In this document: piece by piece, positions 1 to 5,945 of the stretch | How positions within the stretch are numbered: position 1 is the first letter of the stretch | Layout of the letters: each line of letters opens with the position of its first letter | Assembly: GCA_036568605.1 (NCBI GenBank) | Contig: DATCSE010000037.1 | Location: forward strand, 1-16,317 | DNA: 16,317 bases | Reading direction: 5' to 3' | From: DATCSE01 sp036568605 | GTDB taxonomy: Bacteria > Pseudomonadota > Gammaproteobacteria > Burkholderiales > Burkholderiaceae_C | The notes under the pieces: generated by a model | What the model was told of the DNA's origin: nothing | The model's database searches: none | What the model saw: the letters and a program-made list of their open reading frames with translations, nothing else | Position numbers and translations under genes: made by a program

Positions 1-945
1 GTTGACCATCAAGGTGCCCGGCAGACCATCGGGCAGCTCCGGCGCAGGCCGCTCCAACGCATCGCCGCCGTTGAACGTGATCGCCGCTTCGACACCCGCG
101 CGCTGCGCGTTGCGGCGCGCGAAGTCGACCATGCGAAACGACAGGTCGCTCGCGTAGATCGGCACCGCGCTCGGACGGATGCGCGCCTGCGCATGGCTGC
201 GCAGGCGCTGCAGCTCGGCGCGCATGGCGGCGTCGGCGAACGGCAGCAGCCGCTCGAACGCGAAGCGCCGCTTCAGGCCGGGTGCGATGTCGCAGGCGAT
301 CTGCGCGGCTTCGATCGCGATCGTGCCCGAGCCGCAGCACGGGTCGTGCAGCGCGCCGCCGGCCTCCGGCGTCCCGCGCCAGCCGGCCGCCGCGAGCATC
401 GCGGCGGCCAGTGTTTCCTTCAACGGCGCATCGCCCTTGTCGGCGCGCCAGCCGCGCTTGAACAGCGATTCGCCGGAGCTGTCGACATACAGCGTGGCCT
501 CGGTCGCGCCGGCGTGCAGCACGATGGGCAGATCGGGATGCTGCGTGGCGACGTTCGGGCGTTCGCCTTCGGTATCGCGCAGCAGGTCGCAGACCGCATC
601 CTTCACGCGCAGCGCCGCGAAGTTCAGGCTTTTCAACGGGCTGGCCTTCGCGGTCGTGTCGACACGCAGCGTGTGCTGCGGCGTGATCCACTGGTCCCAC
701 GCGACGCTGCGGGCGAGCTCGTACAGGTCGTGCTCGTGCGCATAGGGCCCATGCGCGACCTCCACCAGCACGCGCTGTGCGAGGCGGCTCTCGAGGTTCA
801 GCACCATCACCTCGTGCGGATCGCCTTCGAGCGCGACGCCGCCGCGCGCTTCGTGCACCTCGGCATCCGGCAGGATGCGCCGCACCTCGTCGGCGAGCAG
901 CGCTTCGACGCCCGCCGCGCACGGCAGGAATAGCGGCAGACTCAT
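1..945 (-). CDS. THUMP-domain class I SAM-dependent 23S rRNA methyltransferase, RlmL/UPF0020 type (3' end cut by window edge)
   Basis: The first 315 residues are visible; the gene runs off the left edge. The start is the ATG at 945-943, preceded at 5 nt by a GAGGGG Shine-Dalgarno. The N-terminal part (about residues 45-155) looks like a THUMP RNA-binding domain. From about 175 comes a Rossmann methyltransferase, with SAM motif I DPCCGSGTIAIEAA at 201-214 and IYASDLS at 263-269. The sequence ends at TLMVN, exactly where this family has its N-P-P-Y active-site motif, so catalysis lies just outside the window. Relatives, including the N-terminal half of E. coli RlmL, make N2-methylguanosine in 23S rRNA; the exact target base here is inferred. 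It is the last visible gene behind rpoN on the same strand, with a 149-bp gap. Whether it is the short single-methyltransferase form or a long RlmKL fusion cannot be told from this fragment. Confidence 0.9.
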   Translation of the reverse strand, partial: MSLPLFLPCAAGVEALLADEVRRILPDAEVHEARGGVALEGDPHEVMVLNLESRLAQRVLVEVAHGPYAHEHDLYELARSVAWDQWITPQHTLRVDTTAKASPLKSLNFAALRVKDAVCDLLRDTEGERPNVATQHPDLPIVLHAGATEATLYVDSSGESLFKRGWRADKGDAPLKETLAAAMLAAAGWRGTPEAGGALHDPCCGSGTIAIEAAQIACDIAPGLKRRFAFERLLPFADAAMRAELQRLRSHAQARIRPSAVPIYASDLSFRMVDFARRNAQRAGVEAAITFNGGDALERPAPELPDGLPGTLMVN

Positions 946-950
946 GACAG

Positions 951-956
951 CCCCTC
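951..956 (-). promoter_or_regulatory. Ribosome binding site of the THUMP methyltransferase
   Basis: The minus strand reads GAGGGG five bases before the ATG at 945, one of the few strong Shine-Dalgarno matches in the window. It fixes the start of the methyltransferase and suggests its translation does not depend on coupling to rpoN. Confidence 0.6.
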
Positions 957-995
957 GCCCGCGGAGTACCGCGGTCGATCCCCTGGGGCCACCAT

Positions 996-1060
996 GGGCC
1001 CCTTCGTGGCCCTTGGGATGCGGACCGCCGAGGGCCACGAAGTGGGCCTCTTCGTGGCCC
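996..1060. repeat. 17-bp repeat in three copies (+,-,+) forming alternative hairpins in the rpoN-methyltransferase gap
   Basis: A 17-mer lies at 996-1012 and again at 1044-1060 (16 of 17 identical), with an inverted copy at 1032-1048 (15 of 17). The shared core CTTCGTGGCCC occurs at 1002-1012 and 1050-1060 and as its reverse complement at 1032-1042. The central copy can pair perfectly over 11 bp with either neighbour: a 7-nt loop with 1050-1060 or a 19-nt loop with 1002-1012, but not both. No T-tract follows on either strand, so it is not a classic intrinsic terminator. It could be a dispersed REP-like element, an mRNA 3' stabiliser for rpoN, or leader structure for the methyltransferase. Confidence 0.7.
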
Positions 1061-1094
1061 ACGGAGCGGCCCAGCGCTCGGTCCGCGCCATGAA

Positions 1095-2645
1095 TCAAAG
1101 CGCCTTGCGCAGCTGCGTCGGCGCGATCTTCAGCGCGTCGCGGTACTTCGCGACGGTGCGCCGTGCGACCTGGATGCCCTGCTCGTCCAGCATCTGCGAG
1201 ATCTGGCTGTCGCTCAGAGGTTTGGCCGGATTCTCGGCCGCGACGATCTGCTTGATCAGCGCGCGCACCGCGGTGCTGGACGCGTTGCCGCCGGCCTCTG
1301 TGTTCAGCGAGCTGCCGAAGAAGTACTTCAGCTCGAAGGTGCCGAACGGCGTGGCCATGTACTTCGCCGTGGTCACGCGCGAGATCGTCGATTCGTGCAG
1401 CCCGAGCTCGTCGGCGATCTCGCGCAGCACCAGCGGCTTCATCGCGATCGCGCCGTGCGTGAAGAAGTTCTTCTGGCGCTCGACGATCGCCTGCGAGACG
1501 CGCTGGATGGTCTCGAAGCGCTGCAGGATGTTCTTCATGAACCAGCGCGCTTCCTGCAGCCGCGAGTTCAGCCCGGCGCTCGCGCCGTTCGCATCGCCGC
1601 CGCGCGGACCGCGCTGCTGGCGCAGCGCGTTCGCGTACAGGTCGTTGATGCGCAGTTTGGGCATCACGTCGGGGTTCAGCGTGACCTTCCAGCCGCGCCC
1701 GGACTTCTGCACGATCACGTCGGGCACGACGATGTTGGCCTCGGCGCGCGCGAACTGGCGTCCGGGCTTGGGCTCTAGGCAGACGATCAGCGCCTGGGCC
1801 TCGCGCAGCAGCTCGTCGTCGGCGCCCGTCGCCGCCATCAGCTTCTTCAGGTCGCGCTTGGCGAGCAGCTCCAGGTGCTGCTTGCAGATGATGATCGCGA
1901 TCATCTGCGCCTCGCTGCGCGGCAGCGCGCGCAGCTGCAGCACCAGGCATTCGCCGAGGTCGCGGGCGCCGACGCCGGTCGGCTCCATGCTCTGCAGCCA
2001 GCGCAACCCGCATTGCAGCCGCGCGAGCAGCTCCTCGCGCTCTTCGGCGCCGGCCGCGCCGGCGGTGTCGACAAGCTGCGCCGCGATCTCCTCGAGCGGG
2101 TCGGCCAGGTAGCCGTCGTCGTTCAGCGATTCGATCAGCACCATCACGGCGGCCGCATCGAGCTCGGGCAGGCGCATGCCGGAGAGCTGCTCGCGCAGAT
2201 GGTCCTGCAATGAAGGCAGCGCGGTGTCGCGGTCCTGGCCGTCGAACTCGTCGCTGTCGCCGGAGGCGGACTTGCCGGGGGTCTCGCGGATGCCGTCGAA
2301 GTCGTCGCGCTCGGTGCCGTTTTCCCAGTCGTCGCGTTCGGTCGCGCCGTATTCAGCGCTGTCGAGCCCGGCGGTGTCGTCGCCGCTGTCGCCGGCTTCG
2401 CTCGCGGATTCGGCACGCTCGGTCTCGCGCTCGGCGGCGCGCTCGCTAGGCAGCAGCCGCTCGACCATGGGTTCGCTGGCCGGGCCCGCGTCGTCCTCGA
2501 CCTCGAGGAACGGGTTCTGCTCGAGCATCTGCTCGACTTCCTGGTGCAGTTCGAGCGTCGACAACTGCAGCAGCCGGATGGACTGCTGCAGCTGCGGCGT
2601 CAGCGCGAGGTGCTGCGAGAGCCTGAACTGCAGAGTGGGCTTCAT
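1095..2645 (-). CDS. rpoN: RNA polymerase sigma-54 factor RpoN
   Basis: This is the alternative sigma factor that directs RNA polymerase to -24/-12 promoters and needs an AAA+ activator to open them. The 516-residue product has all three regions. Region I is the Q/L-rich activator-responsive N-terminus (1-48, MKPTLQFRLSQHLALTPQLQQ followed by LLQLSTLELHQEV). Region II is a very acidic linker (about 50-141) with a repeated TERDDW/TERDDF. Region III holds the core-binding domain (about 142-330), a helix-turn-helix around 408-430 (ADELGLHESTISRV) and the RpoN box ARRTVAKYRD at 494-503. I chose the ATG at 2645; an in-frame extension 15 codons upstream has no family similarity. It sits 105 bp behind lptB, the usual proteobacterial order. 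The hpf/raiA and PTS genes often found after rpoN are not there; a methyltransferase gene follows instead. Confidence 0.98.
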   Translation of the reverse strand: MKPTLQFRLSQHLALTPQLQQSIRLLQLSTLELHQEVEQMLEQNPFLEVEDDAGPASEPMVERLLPSERAAERETERAESASEAGDSGDDTAGLDSAEYGATERDDWENGTERDDFDGIRETPGKSASGDSDEFDGQDRDTALPSLQDHLREQLSGMRLPELDAAAVMVLIESLNDDGYLADPLEEIAAQLVDTAGAAGAEEREELLARLQCGLRWLQSMEPTGVGARDLGECLVLQLRALPRSEAQMIAIIICKQHLELLAKRDLKKLMAATGADDELLREAQALIVCLEPKPGRQFARAEANIVVPDVIVQKSGRGWKVTLNPDVMPKLRINDLYANALRQQRGPRGGDANGASAGLNSRLQEARWFMKNILQRFETIQRVSQAIVERQKNFFTHGAIAMKPLVLREIADELGLHESTISRVTTAKYMATPFGTFELKYFFGSSLNTEAGGNASSTAVRALIKQIVAAENPAKPLSDSQISQMLDEQGIQVARRTVAKYRDALKIAPTQLRKAL

Positions 2646-2680
2646 GCGTCGATCTCGTGACTGCGCGCCGCAGCGCCGGG

Positions 2681-2736
2681 CCGCTCCCAAGCGGCGGCGC
2701 GACCCCCGCGGGGGGTCGGTTCACCGAAGGTGGACC
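2681..2736. repeat. Three consecutive GC-rich stem-loops between lptB and rpoN
   Basis: Three hairpins lie almost end to end in the 105-bp gap. The first is 2681-2694 (5-bp stem, loop CCCA), the second 2701-2717 (GACCCCC pairing with GGGGGTC around a 3-nt loop) and the third 2718-2736 (8-bp stem with one G-T pair, loop GAA). None has a T-tract, so full termination is unlikely. They may weaken transcription into rpoN, act as an mRNA processing or stability site between lptB and rpoN, or be a copy of a dispersed intergenic repeat. The pairings are seen directly; the role is inferred. Confidence 0.6.
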
Positions 2737-2750
2737 GGGGGGTAGTCATG

Positions 2751-3524
2751 TCACATGCGGAAGTGTTCGCCTAGGTAGACCTTGCGCACGTCCGGGTTGT
2801 CGACGATCTCGGTCGGCGTCCCCTCAGCGAGCACGCGGCCCTCGCTGATGATGTAGGCGCGGTCGCAGATGCCCAGGGTCTCGCGCACGTTGTGGTCGGT
2901 GATCAGCACGCCGATGCCGCGCGCCTTCAGAAAACCGATGATGCGCTGGATCTCGATCACCGCGATCGGGTCGACGCCCGCGAACGGCTCGTCGAGCAAG
3001 ATGAAGCGCGGCTGCGTCGCCAGCGCACGCGCGATCTCGACGCGGCGACGCTCGCCGCCCGACAGCGCCGGTGCCGGCGAGTCGCGCAGACGCTCGATCG
3101 AGAGGTCGCGCAGCAAGCCGTCGAGCAGCTGCTCGATCCGCGCGTTCTTCAGCGGCTTGCCGTCGGGCCCGATCTGCAGCTCGAGCACGGCGCGGATGTT
3201 CTCCTCGACCGTGAGCTTGCGGAAGATCGACGCCTCCTGCGGCAGGTACGACAGGCCCAGGCGCGAGCGCTGGTGGATCGGCATGCGCTCGACGCGCCGG
3301 CCGGAGATGCTGATCGTGCCGGCATCGGCCCGGACCAGGCCGACGATCATGTAGAAGCTGGTGGTCTTGCCGGCGCCGTTCGGCCCGAGCAGGCCGACGA
3401 CCTCGCCGCTGTCGACCGCGAGGCGCACATCCTTGACGACCTTGCGCACGCCGTAAGACTTCTGCAGCCCAGCGGCCTCGAGGCGGTGCGCCGGGGCCAC
3501 CGCGTCGGCGAGCACGGCGCTCAT
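2751..3524 (-). CDS. lptB: LPS export ABC transporter ATP-binding protein LptB
   Basis: This is the cytoplasmic ATPase of the LptB2FGC complex, which extracts LPS from the inner membrane and drives it across the periplasm. The 257-residue product has the full nucleotide-binding domain: Walker A GPNGAGKTT (47-55), Q-loop Gln at 96 (YLPQEASIF), ABC signature LSGGERRR (154-161), Walker B ILLDEP (175-180) and switch His211 (ITDHNVRE). The YLPQEASIFRKLTVEENI stretch and the HNVRETL motif are typical of LptB rather than of amino-acid ABC ATPases. The start is the ATG at 3524, which shares ATGA with the lptA stop, so the two are probably translationally coupled. An in-frame upstream extension only overlaps lptA and is not real. 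The gene is followed by rpoN after a hairpin-rich gap. Confidence 0.97.
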   Translation of the reverse strand: MSAVLADAVAPAHRLEAAGLQKSYGVRKVVKDVRLAVDSGEVVGLLGPNGAGKTTSFYMIVGLVRADAGTISISGRRVERMPIHQRSRLGLSYLPQEASIFRKLTVEENIRAVLELQIGPDGKPLKNARIEQLLDGLLRDLSIERLRDSPAPALSGGERRRVEIARALATQPRFILLDEPFAGVDPIAVIEIQRIIGFLKARGIGVLITDHNVRETLGICDRAYIISEGRVLAEGTPTEIVDNPDVRKVYLGEHFRM

Positions 3525-4228
3525 CGCGTCGCTCCAGAGGCCGGCGGCGGCGGTGTCAGCTCCGGGCTGGTCTTCAGCGCCGGCGCCGGCTGCGACGCGG
3601 AGCGTGCCGCTTCGGCCGCTGCCTCCGAGCCTTCGCGCGGAGTCAGCGTCACGTGCACTCGCCCGGTCGGGCTCGCCGCAGTCGGCGCCGGGCCGCCCGA
3701 GAAGCTCCACACCTGGGTCGTGCCGTCGTAGGCGATCTGGTTGCCGCGAACCTCGTCGGCGACCGCCACGCCGCGCAGGCGCCGCAGGATCGCGTTGTTG
3801 ATGAACTTGACCGTGTCGGTGCGGGCGTCGTACTCGAGCCGGTCGGCCTCGCCCTCGATGTACTCGTCACCCTCGCCGTCGCGCTTCTGGCGGTAGGTGG
3901 CCGGGCGGCCGGGGACGCCGAACGCCACCGCGGTGTCATAACCGGCCTCGGTCTGGCGCCACTGCACGCGGTCGGCGTGCATCAGGATCGTGCCCTTGGT
4001 GATCACGATGTTGCCCTTCAGCTCGCCGAAGCGGTTCAGCTGGTCCAGCTTGCCGCCGGCGTCCGAGCTGATGTTCATCTCCTTCAGCCTATCGGCCCGC
4101 TCGGCCTGCGCCGGGGCCGCGGCCAGCGACGCCGCCAGCACGCCGACGGCCGCCGCGAGCCGGTGTCGCCGGCGGAGGAGGGGGGTCGCGCGAGCCGCGT
4201 GGGAGGGGAGGTACAGCATGGAGGGCAT
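3521..4228 (-). CDS. lptA: LPS transport periplasmic protein LptA
   Basis: LptA forms the beta-jellyroll bridge that carries LPS from LptC at the inner membrane to LptD at the outer membrane. The 235-residue product begins with an Arg-rich n-region and a hydrophobic stretch, giving a signal peptide that probably ends at AQA (residue 42). The OstA/LptA domain covers about 45-195, with typical elements such as GELKGNIVITKGTI (68-81), MHADRV (83-88) and EGEADRLEYDARTDTVKF (125-142). A low-complexity Ala/Pro tail follows (about 200-235). The ATG at 4228 gives the longest form; an in-frame ATG at 4219 is equally possible and neither has a Shine-Dalgarno. The stop overlaps the lptB start. lptC, commonly just upstream in proteobacteria, is absent: the next upstream gene on this strand is dsbA, 204 bp away. 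Confidence 0.95.
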   Translation of the reverse strand: MPSMLYLPSHAARATPLLRRRHRLAAAVGVLAASLAAAPAQAERADRLKEMNISSDAGGKLDQLNRFGELKGNIVITKGTILMHADRVQWRQTEAGYDTAVAFGVPGRPATYRQKRDGEGDEYIEGEADRLEYDARTDTVKFINNAILRRLRGVAVADEVRGNQIAYDGTTQVWSFSGGPAPTAASPTGRVHVTLTPREGSEAAAEAARSASQPAPALKTSPELTPPPPASGATR

Positions 4229-4242
4229 GAAACTTGCAGATC

Positions 4243-4248
4243 ATTCTA
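4243..4248 (-). promoter_or_regulatory. Candidate -10 element for the lptA-lptB-rpoN unit
   Basis: The minus strand reads TAGAAT (5 of 6 match to TATAAT), 14 bases before the lptA ATG at 4228. I see no good -35 at 16-18 bp. Directly upstream, at 4250-4269, lies an inverted repeat CCCACG/CGTGGG with an 8-bp spacer that could be an operator. If the -10 is used, the leader would be only about 7-10 nt, or about 17 nt if translation starts at 4219. Confidence 0.35.
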
Positions 4249-4326
4249 GCCCACGGATTTTTGCGTGGGTGAGACCGTTTTGGCGGTCGCCGGCGCGGCT
4301 CGTGCAAAGCTGCGTCCGGTCGTCAG

Positions 4327-4350
4327 CGGCACTGCGTCGGTGCAGTGCCG
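4327..4350. repeat. Strong stem-loop downstream of dsbA (possible atypical terminator)
   Basis: CGGCACTGC pairs perfectly over 9 bp with GCAGTGCCG around a 6-nt loop, about 80 bp after the dsbA stop. A weaker 6-bp stem lies at 4375-4393. Neither is followed by a T-run on the minus strand, so an intrinsic terminator is not shown. The rest of this 204-bp gap holds only the lptA promoter region. Confidence 0.5.
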
Positions 4351-4432
4351 GCAACCCCATTTTCCCTCCCGAACCGCGGCGTCGCCAGCCGCGAACTCGC
4401 TGACCGGACGAGGGCAGAGACCGACGGCGCCG

Positions 4433-5104
4433 TCAGGCGCCGCCGCCCTTGCGCACGCGATCGATCAGGAAGTTCGCGACCAGCAGCGAGCGTTCGTTCG
4501 AGCCGGCCAGCGGCCCCGAGGTGTAGTAGCGGCCCTGCACGCCCAGCGCCGGCACGCCGTCGATCTTGTACGCGTTGGCGAGCGCCGTCGCCTGGCGCAC
4601 CTTGGTCTGCACGCCGAACGAGTCGTAGGCCTCGGTGAACTTCGCCGTGTCGATCCCGTTCGCAGCCATGAACGTGGTGATCTCGGGCAGCTTGTCGAGT
4701 CGCAGGCGCTGCTGGTGGATCGCGTAGAAGACCTTGCGGTGCATGGCCGCCAGCGCGTCCAGGCTCTCGAGCGCGTAGAAGATGCGCTGGTGCGGCTCCC
4801 AGGCCGCGCTGAATGCCGCCGGCACACGGCGGAACGCGACATCCGGTGCCATCGCGTTGGCCCACGCGTCCAGCGCCGGCTCGAACGCGTTGCAGTGCGG
4901 GCAGCCGTACCAGAAGAACTCGATCACCTCGATCTTCCCAGGCGCGTGGGTCGGCACCGGCGTCGTCAGGCGTACGTAATGCGTACCCTCGACCGGCTGG
5001 CTCTGCTGGGCGTGCGCCGGCGGCGTGAACAGCGCGGCGGCGCCGCCGGCTGCGCCCACCCCGAGCAAGGAGGCTGAGACGGCGGAGAAGTGGCGGCGCT
5101 TCAT
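4433..5104 (-). CDS. dsbA: Thiol:disulfide interchange protein DsbA
   Basis: DsbA introduces disulfide bonds into exported proteins in the periplasm and is reoxidised by DsbB. The 223-residue product has a signal peptide ending near AHA (residue 32). Its n-region, KRRHFSA, resembles a twin-arginine motif, so Tat export is possible though not shown. The mature domain has the active site CPHC at 68-71, in the context EFFWYGCPHCNAFEP, with the same two middle residues as E. coli DsbA, and the cis-proline loop GVPAL at 183-187. A helical insertion lies between. I chose the ATG at 5104 (MKRRHFS) because the signal peptide starts there; an open extension upstream lacks family similarity. It lies 100 bp after the SPOR-domain gene, and argS-SPOR-dsbA is probably one transcription unit. 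No Shine-Dalgarno is obvious. Confidence 0.95.
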   Translation of the reverse strand: MKRRHFSAVSASLLGVGAAGGAAALFTPPAHAQQSQPVEGTHYVRLTTPVPTHAPGKIEVIEFFWYGCPHCNAFEPALDAWANAMAPDVAFRRVPAAFSAAWEPHQRIFYALESLDALAAMHRKVFYAIHQQRLRLDKLPEITTFMAANGIDTAKFTEAYDSFGVQTKVRQATALANAYKIDGVPALGVQGRYYTSGPLAGSNERSLLVANFLIDRVRKGGGA

Positions 5105-5204
5105 AGGCAGGCGGTTCGCAGCATGTGGTTTACGGCTGGGGACAAGAGTCACCTCGGTGCACAAAGGTTCATCCCGCAGCAAGCTCGGGGCCGCCGGATG
5201 AAGC

Positions 5205-5945
5205 TCACTGACGCTGCACCCGCACCAGCGCCGATTCGATGCCGGCTTCGCCCAGCTTCTCCTTCGCGCTGTCGGCGTCGGTCTTGCGCTCGTAAGGTCC
5301 GAGGCGCACGCGGAACACCGTGCGGCCCGACTGCTCGCGCTCGGTCAGCTTGGCCTCCAGCCCCATCATCGCGAGGCGGGCGCGCTGCTGCTCGGCATCC
5401 TCGCTGCGGCCGAAGGCGCCGGCCTGGACGAAATAGACGAACGGATCCGTACCGGTCGCGGTCGCCAGGCCGCCGGGCGGCGTGGCCGCGGATTTGGAGG
5501 CAGCGCCCGGCGCGGGTTGGCCCGACAGGATCGCCGCAGGGTCACGCGCGCCGCCGGGTGGCGGGCTCGCCGGCGTTGTGGCCGGCGGTGTCGCCGGGAC
5601 GGTGGCGATCGCCGGCGGTGGGGGCGGGTTGGTGGCAGTGGCCGGCGGCGGCGATGTCACGGTGCCGCTCGCGGCGGCATTGGGCTTGGCCGGGTTCTTG
5701 CCGTACAGCGGGCTGTTCGGGTCCCAGTTCTTGTTCTTCTCCGCCTCGGCCGCGTCCTGGCTGGGCGTGCGCTGCGGGACCTTGTTGACGAACGGGATCG
5801 GCACCTTCGTGACGTACAGCGCAACGCCCAGCGCCAGCGCGAGGCCGATCAGCAGGCCGATGATCAGGCCCACCGCAAAGCCGCCGCGTTGCCCCTCGTG
5901 GCCGCCACGGGGCGAGGGTTGCCGTTGTCTCTTCGTGTTGCTCAT
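5205..5945 (-). CDS. Membrane-anchored SPOR-domain protein (FtsN-like)
   Basis: The 246-residue product has a short basic cytoplasmic N-terminus (1-20), one transmembrane helix (about 22-45, GFAVGLIIGLLIGLALALG), a periplasmic linker very rich in Pro, Ala and Thr (about 85-165), and a C-terminal SPOR domain (about 167-245, starting VYFVQAGAFGRSEDAEQQRA). SPOR domains bind glycan strands stripped of stem peptides at the division septum, and this single-pass layout is that of FtsN-like division proteins. Whether it is the essential FtsN or another SPOR protein cannot be decided from sequence alone. The start ATG at 5945 shares ATGA with the argS stop. No Shine-Dalgarno precedes it, so translational coupling is likely. 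The linker, not the domain, carries most of the length variation in this family. Confidence 0.88.
   Translation of the reverse strand: MSNTKRQRQPSPRGGHEGQRGGFAVGLIIGLLIGLALALGVALYVTKVPIPFVNKVPQRTPSQDAAEAEKNKNWDPNSPLYGKNPAKPNAAASGTVTSPPPATATNPPPPPAIATVPATPPATTPASPPPGGARDPAAILSGQPAPGAASKSAATPPGGLATATGTDPFVYFVQAGAFGRSEDAEQQRARLAMMGLEAKLTEREQSGRTVFRVRLGPYERKTDADSAKEKLGEAGIESALVRVQRQ

Noticed and set aside
946..1094. Possible CRISPR-like or IS-end repeat in the rpoN-methyltransferase gap
   Set aside because: Only three short copies with unequal spacing and mixed orientation, no transposase and no target-site duplication.
3525..3710. Upstream extension of LptB by 62 residues
   Set aside because: It only reads the end of lptA in another frame and lies before the normal LptB start; the ATGA overlap explains the true start.
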